A stretch of 18,007 nt of DNA, taken from DASUSF01 sp036375275. GTDB taxonomy: Bacteria > Pseudomonadota > Alphaproteobacteria > Geminicoccales > Geminicoccaceae. The stretch lies in the NCBI GenBank assembly GCA_036375275.1, contig DASUSF010000212.1, positions 1 to 18,007 on the forward strand, in the 5' to 3' direction. The notes beneath the pieces were generated by a model. That model did not search any database. It was not told the DNA's origin and was given only the letters and a program-made list of their open reading frames with translations. Position numbers and translations under genes: made by a program. Positions 13,105 to 18,007 of this stretch are shown in pieces (within the stretch, counting starts at the first letter, position 1; every line of letters starts with the position of its first letter).

Positions 13105-15771
13105 ATGGAGGCCGGGCGGCTGACGTTGCGGACCCTCGGAGACTTGGTGGACGGCCTCGCCCGGCGCGGCGAGGCGACCGCCTTGCTCGCATACGGGCGG
13201 GACGCGCGGCATGCGTGCTCCTATCGCGAGCTCGGGCGCAGGTCGCGCGCGCTCGCCGCCGGGCTGATCGCCCGGGGGCTGCGTTCGGGGGAGGTGGTCG
13301 GGCTGATCGCGCCCGACCAGCCGGACTGGGTGGTCGCGTTCCTCGGCATCGTCCGCGCCGGCGGCGTCGCCATGCCGCTGAGCGAGCAGGTCAGCCGGAA
13401 CGAGCTCAGGCAGATCCTGCCCCACGCCGGCTGCCATCGCCTGATCACCACCGCGCGGCACGCGCAGAAGCTCGACCGGCTGCCGGACGGTCACGACGTC
13501 GAGATCGTGCTGATCGAGGCCGAGGGGCCGCTCGAGCGCGCCGAGCCGCCGCCCGGCGCGCTCCGGCTCGACGATCTCGCCGAGGACGGGGCGGACGAGC
13601 TTCCGTCGCTCGAGCCGGACCGGACGGCGGCGCTGCTCTACACCTCCGGCACGACCGGGACCCCGAAGGGCGTGCCGCTCACCCACGCCAACCTGTGCTC
13701 GAACATCGAGGCGCTGCTGAAGGCGGACATGGCCGGGCCGGACGACCGGCTCCTCCTGCCGCTGCCCCTCTACCACACCTATCCGTTGACCGTCGGCCTG
13801 CTCGCCCCGCTCACGCTCGGCGCGACGGTCGTGCTGCCCGGGGGGATCACCGGGCCGCAGGTCCGGCACGCGCTCGAGGATGGGCGCTGCACGATCATGG
13901 TCGCGGTGCCCCGGCTGTACGAGGCGCTCCTCGGCGGGGTCATGCGACAGGTCGGCGAGCGGCGGCTGGCCGGGCCGGCGATCCGATGGCTGCTCGATCT
14001 CGCGGTGACGGCCCGCAGACGCATGGGCTGGAACCCGGGTCGGTTTCTGTTCGCGCCTCTCCGGCGGCGGATCGGCCCGAGCCTGCGCCTGCTCGCGTCG
14101 GGCGGCGCCCGGCTCGATCCCGAGGTCGGGGCGCGGCTCCAGGGGCTCGGCTTCGAGGTGCTGACCGGCTACGGCCTGACCGAGACCTCGCCGATCCTGA
14201 CCTTCAACCCGCCGGGGCGGGCGAAGATCGCATCGGCGGGCCTGCCGGTCGAGGGCGTCGAGCTCAGGATCGACCGGGATCAAGGCCGCGAGCCGGGCCA
14301 GGGCGAGATCCAGGCGCGGGGCCCGAACGTCTTCGAGGGCTACTTCGAGAACCCCGAGGCGACCGCGGAAGCGTTCACCGGCGACGGCTTCTTCAGGACC
14401 GGCGACCTCGGCTTCCTCGACCAGGACGGCTACCTGCACATCGCCGGGCGGAGCAAGGAGCTGATCGTCCTCTCCGGCGGCAAGAACATCTTTCCGGACG
14501 AGGTCGAGGCGGTTTACGGCGAGAGCGGCCTGATCAAGGAGATGGCGGTGCTCGAGCACGACGGCCGTCTGGCCGGCCTGTTCGTGCCGACCGGCGACCT
14601 GCTGCAGGACGCCGCCCCGGAGGAGGTGGGCAAGCAGATCCGGGGCGAGGTCGACCGCCTGTCGCCGCGGCTGCCCTCGCACGCGCGGATCAGCGACTTC
14701 GCGGTGACCGCGCGCTCCCTGCCGCGGACCCAGATCGGCAAGCTCAGGCGGCACGAGCTGCCGGCGATGTTCGAGGAGGCGAAGGCCGGCGGGGTGCGCG
14801 ACGAGCAGGAGTGGACGCCGTCGGACGAGGATCGGTCCCTGCTCGACACGCCGCCCGCGGGCGAGGTCTGGACGTGGCTGAACGAGCGCTTCGAGGGGCG
14901 GCGGCTGACCCTGGACAGCAGCCCGCAGCTCGACCTCGGACTGGATTCGTTCGACTGGATGACGCTCACCATGGAGCTCGAGGAGCGCTTCGGCGTGCGC
15001 CTCGAGGAGGAAGCGCTGGCGCGCGTCCAGACGCTCCGCGACCTGCTGCTCGAGGTGATCGACGCCGGCGGCGGCGAGGTCGGCGAGCCGGGCGGGCTGA
15101 GCGAGGAGCAGGCGCGCTTTCTGGAGCCGGAGGGGCCGTGGCTACGCGCCGTCGGCCGGGTCCTGTTCGAGCTCAACCGGCTGGTCATGCGGACCGTCTT
15201 CCGGCTGCGGGTCGAGGGCCGGGACCGGCTGCCGGACGGCGGGGCGTACCTGATCGCGCCCAACCACGCGAGCTTTCTCGACCCGTTCGTGCTGGCGGCG
15301 GCGCTGTCCTTCGACGAGCTCCAGCGGATCTACTGGGCGGGCTGGACCGGCATCCTGTTCCGGGGCCCGCTGACCCGCCTGTTCAGCCGGATCACCCACG
15401 TCGTTCCGGTCGACCCGAAGCGTGGCCTGACCTCGACGCTCGCCCTCGGCCGGGGCGTGCTCGAGCGGGGGCTCGTGCTGGTCTGGTTCCCCGAGGGCCA
15501 GCGGACCACCGACGGCAGGCTGCGGCGCTTTCTCCCGGGCGCCGGCTGGCTGATCGACAAGACCGGCGCCGAGGTCGTCCCGGCCTGGATCGACGGCACC
15601 TACCTGGCGCTCCCGCCGCACGCGACGCTGCCGCGCCCGGCGCGCCTCGGGGTACGCTTCGGTCGGCCCCTCCGCGCCGATGACCTCGGCCGGGAGCTCG
15701 CGGGCGCCGAGCGGCACGCGTCGATGGCCGAGCGGATGCGGACCGCCGTCGAGGACCTGTCCGCCGGCTGA
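13105..15771 (+). CDS. Trifunctional AMP-ligase / acyl-carrier / 1-acylglycerophosphate acyltransferase fusion
   Basis: The 888-residue product has three domains. The first (1-560) is an acyl-CoA/acyl-ACP synthetase: YTSGTTGTPKG (179-189), YGLTETSP (356-363), RTGDLG (431-436) and C-terminal Lys546 in RTQIGK. The second (about 585-655) is an acyl-carrier domain with LGLDSFDW, where Ser615 should carry phosphopantetheine. The third (680-888) is a PlsC-type acyltransferase with NHASFLDP (His721, Asp726), a VPVDP motif and FPEGQRT (795-801). It probably activates a free fatty acid, loads it on its own carrier arm and transfers it to lysophospholipid. E. coli Aas has a similar activity pair in the opposite order and without an internal carrier. 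The ATG at 13105 has only a weak ribosome site. Confidence 0.92.
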   Translation: MEAGRLTLRTLGDLVDGLARRGEATALLAYGRDARHACSYRELGRRSRALAAGLIARGLRSGEVVGLIAPDQPDWVVAFLGIVRAGGVAMPLSEQVSRNELRQILPHAGCHRLITTARHAQKLDRLPDGHDVEIVLIEAEGPLERAEPPPGALRLDDLAEDGADELPSLEPDRTAALLYTSGTTGTPKGVPLTHANLCSNIEALLKADMAGPDDRLLLPLPLYHTYPLTVGLLAPLTLGATVVLPGGITGPQVRHALEDGRCTIMVAVPRLYEALLGGVMRQVGERRLAGPAIRWLLDLAVTARRRMGWNPGRFLFAPLRRRIGPSLRLLASGGARLDPEVGARLQGLGFEVLTGYGLTETSPILTFNPPGRAKIASAGLPVEGVELRIDRDQGREPGQGEIQARGPNVFEGYFENPEATAEAFTGDGFFRTGDLGFLDQDGYLHIAGRSKELIVLSGGKNIFPDEVEAVYGESGLIKEMAVLEHDGRLAGLFVPTGDLLQDAAPEEVGKQIRGEVDRLSPRLPSHARISDFAVTARSLPRTQIGKLRRHELPAMFEEAKAGGVRDEQEWTPSDEDRSLLDTPPAGEVWTWLNERFEGRRLTLDSSPQLDLGLDSFDWMTLTMELEERFGVRLEEEALARVQTLRDLLLEVIDAGGGEVGEPGGLSEEQARFLEPEGPWLRAVGRVLFELNRLVMRTVFRLRVEGRDRLPDGGAYLIAPNHASFLDPFVLAAALSFDELQRIYWAGWTGILFRGPLTRLFSRITHVVPVDPKRGLTSTLALGRGVLERGLVLVWFPEGQRTTDGRLRRFLPGAGWLIDKTGAEVVPAWIDGTYLALPPHATLPRPARLGVRFGRPLRADDLGRELAGAERHASMAERMRTAVEDLSAG

Positions 15772-15772
15772 A

Positions 15773-15803
15773 TTGCGCCGCCCCACCCGCGCCATGTTAT
15801 GAT
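15773..15803 (+). promoter_or_regulatory. Candidate promoter for methylmalonyl-CoA mutase
   Basis: TATGAT (15798-15803) is a good -10 box, and TTGCGC (15773-15778) a partial -35 box at the long spacing of 19. The start codon follows 27 bases later. This suggests the mutase is not fully dependent on the acyltransferase transcript. Confidence 0.35.
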
Positions 15804-15830
15804 GCGCCGCGGCATGCAGGAGTGAGGGCG

Positions 15831-17984
<2,154 letters not shown>

Positions 17985-18007
17985 GCGGGCAACCGCCGCC
18001 GGGCCTT

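Noticed and set aside
13215..15683. Second long plus-strand frame inside the ligase/acyltransferase fusion
   Set aside because: It is in another frame of a gene with clear motifs, and its product is Arg/Gly/Ala-rich without domains.

Overview
This is a very GC-rich, densely coded window from a Gram-negative bacterium: it has outer-membrane lipoproteins, OmpA-type peptidoglycan-binding proteins and periplasmic multihaem cytochromes c. Codon style, the single-chain B12-dependent methylmalonyl-CoA mutase and the dispersed palindromic repeats beginning and ending in TAGAGCA/TGCTCTA are most like Alphaproteobacteria (Rhodospirillales/Geminicoccales-like), but that placement is inference. No rRNA, tRNA, CRISPR array or insertion sequence was seen.

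Layout. Positions 1-10880 are read leftwards (minus strand). In order of transcription they hold a PP2C phosphatase, a 33-codon bridging ORF, a transmembrane Ser/Thr kinase with a C-terminal DUF4384-like domain, two palindromic repeats and a likely terminator, a pentahaem c554-like cytochrome, a three-gene redox cassette, and a GlcG/HbpS-type haem-binding protein cut off by a fold-back at the window edge. The cassette is a FAD/NAD(P) domain + two cNMP-binding domains + 4x[4Fe-4S] protein, then a b-type dihaem membrane protein, then an FHA-transmembrane-decahaem cytochrome c. Positions 11076-17984 are read rightwards: an OmpA-family protein with a strong terminator, a DUF4398-like lipoprotein coupled to an OmpA-domain lipoprotein, a three-part AMP-ligase/acyl-carrier/acyltransferase fusion, and methylmalonyl-CoA mutase.

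How it may fit together. The minus-strand genes look like a signal-gated transmembrane electron-transfer chain. The proposed path is NAD(P)H to FAD to [4Fe-4S] clusters in the cytoplasm, across the membrane through two b haems, to ten periplasmic c haems and possibly the separate pentahaem cytochrome. Built into it are regulatory modules: two cyclic-nucleotide domains on the input subunit, a degenerate FHA domain on the output subunit, and a neighbouring kinase/phosphatase pair. I know of no characterised complex with this architecture and regard it as the main candidate for a new system. The electron path and phospho-control are inferred.

The first 358 bases form a near-perfect palindrome whose six arm differences are all synonymous. 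It joins two diverged copies of one gene tail to tail, and is either a strain-chimera assembly junction or a real inverted gene fusion.
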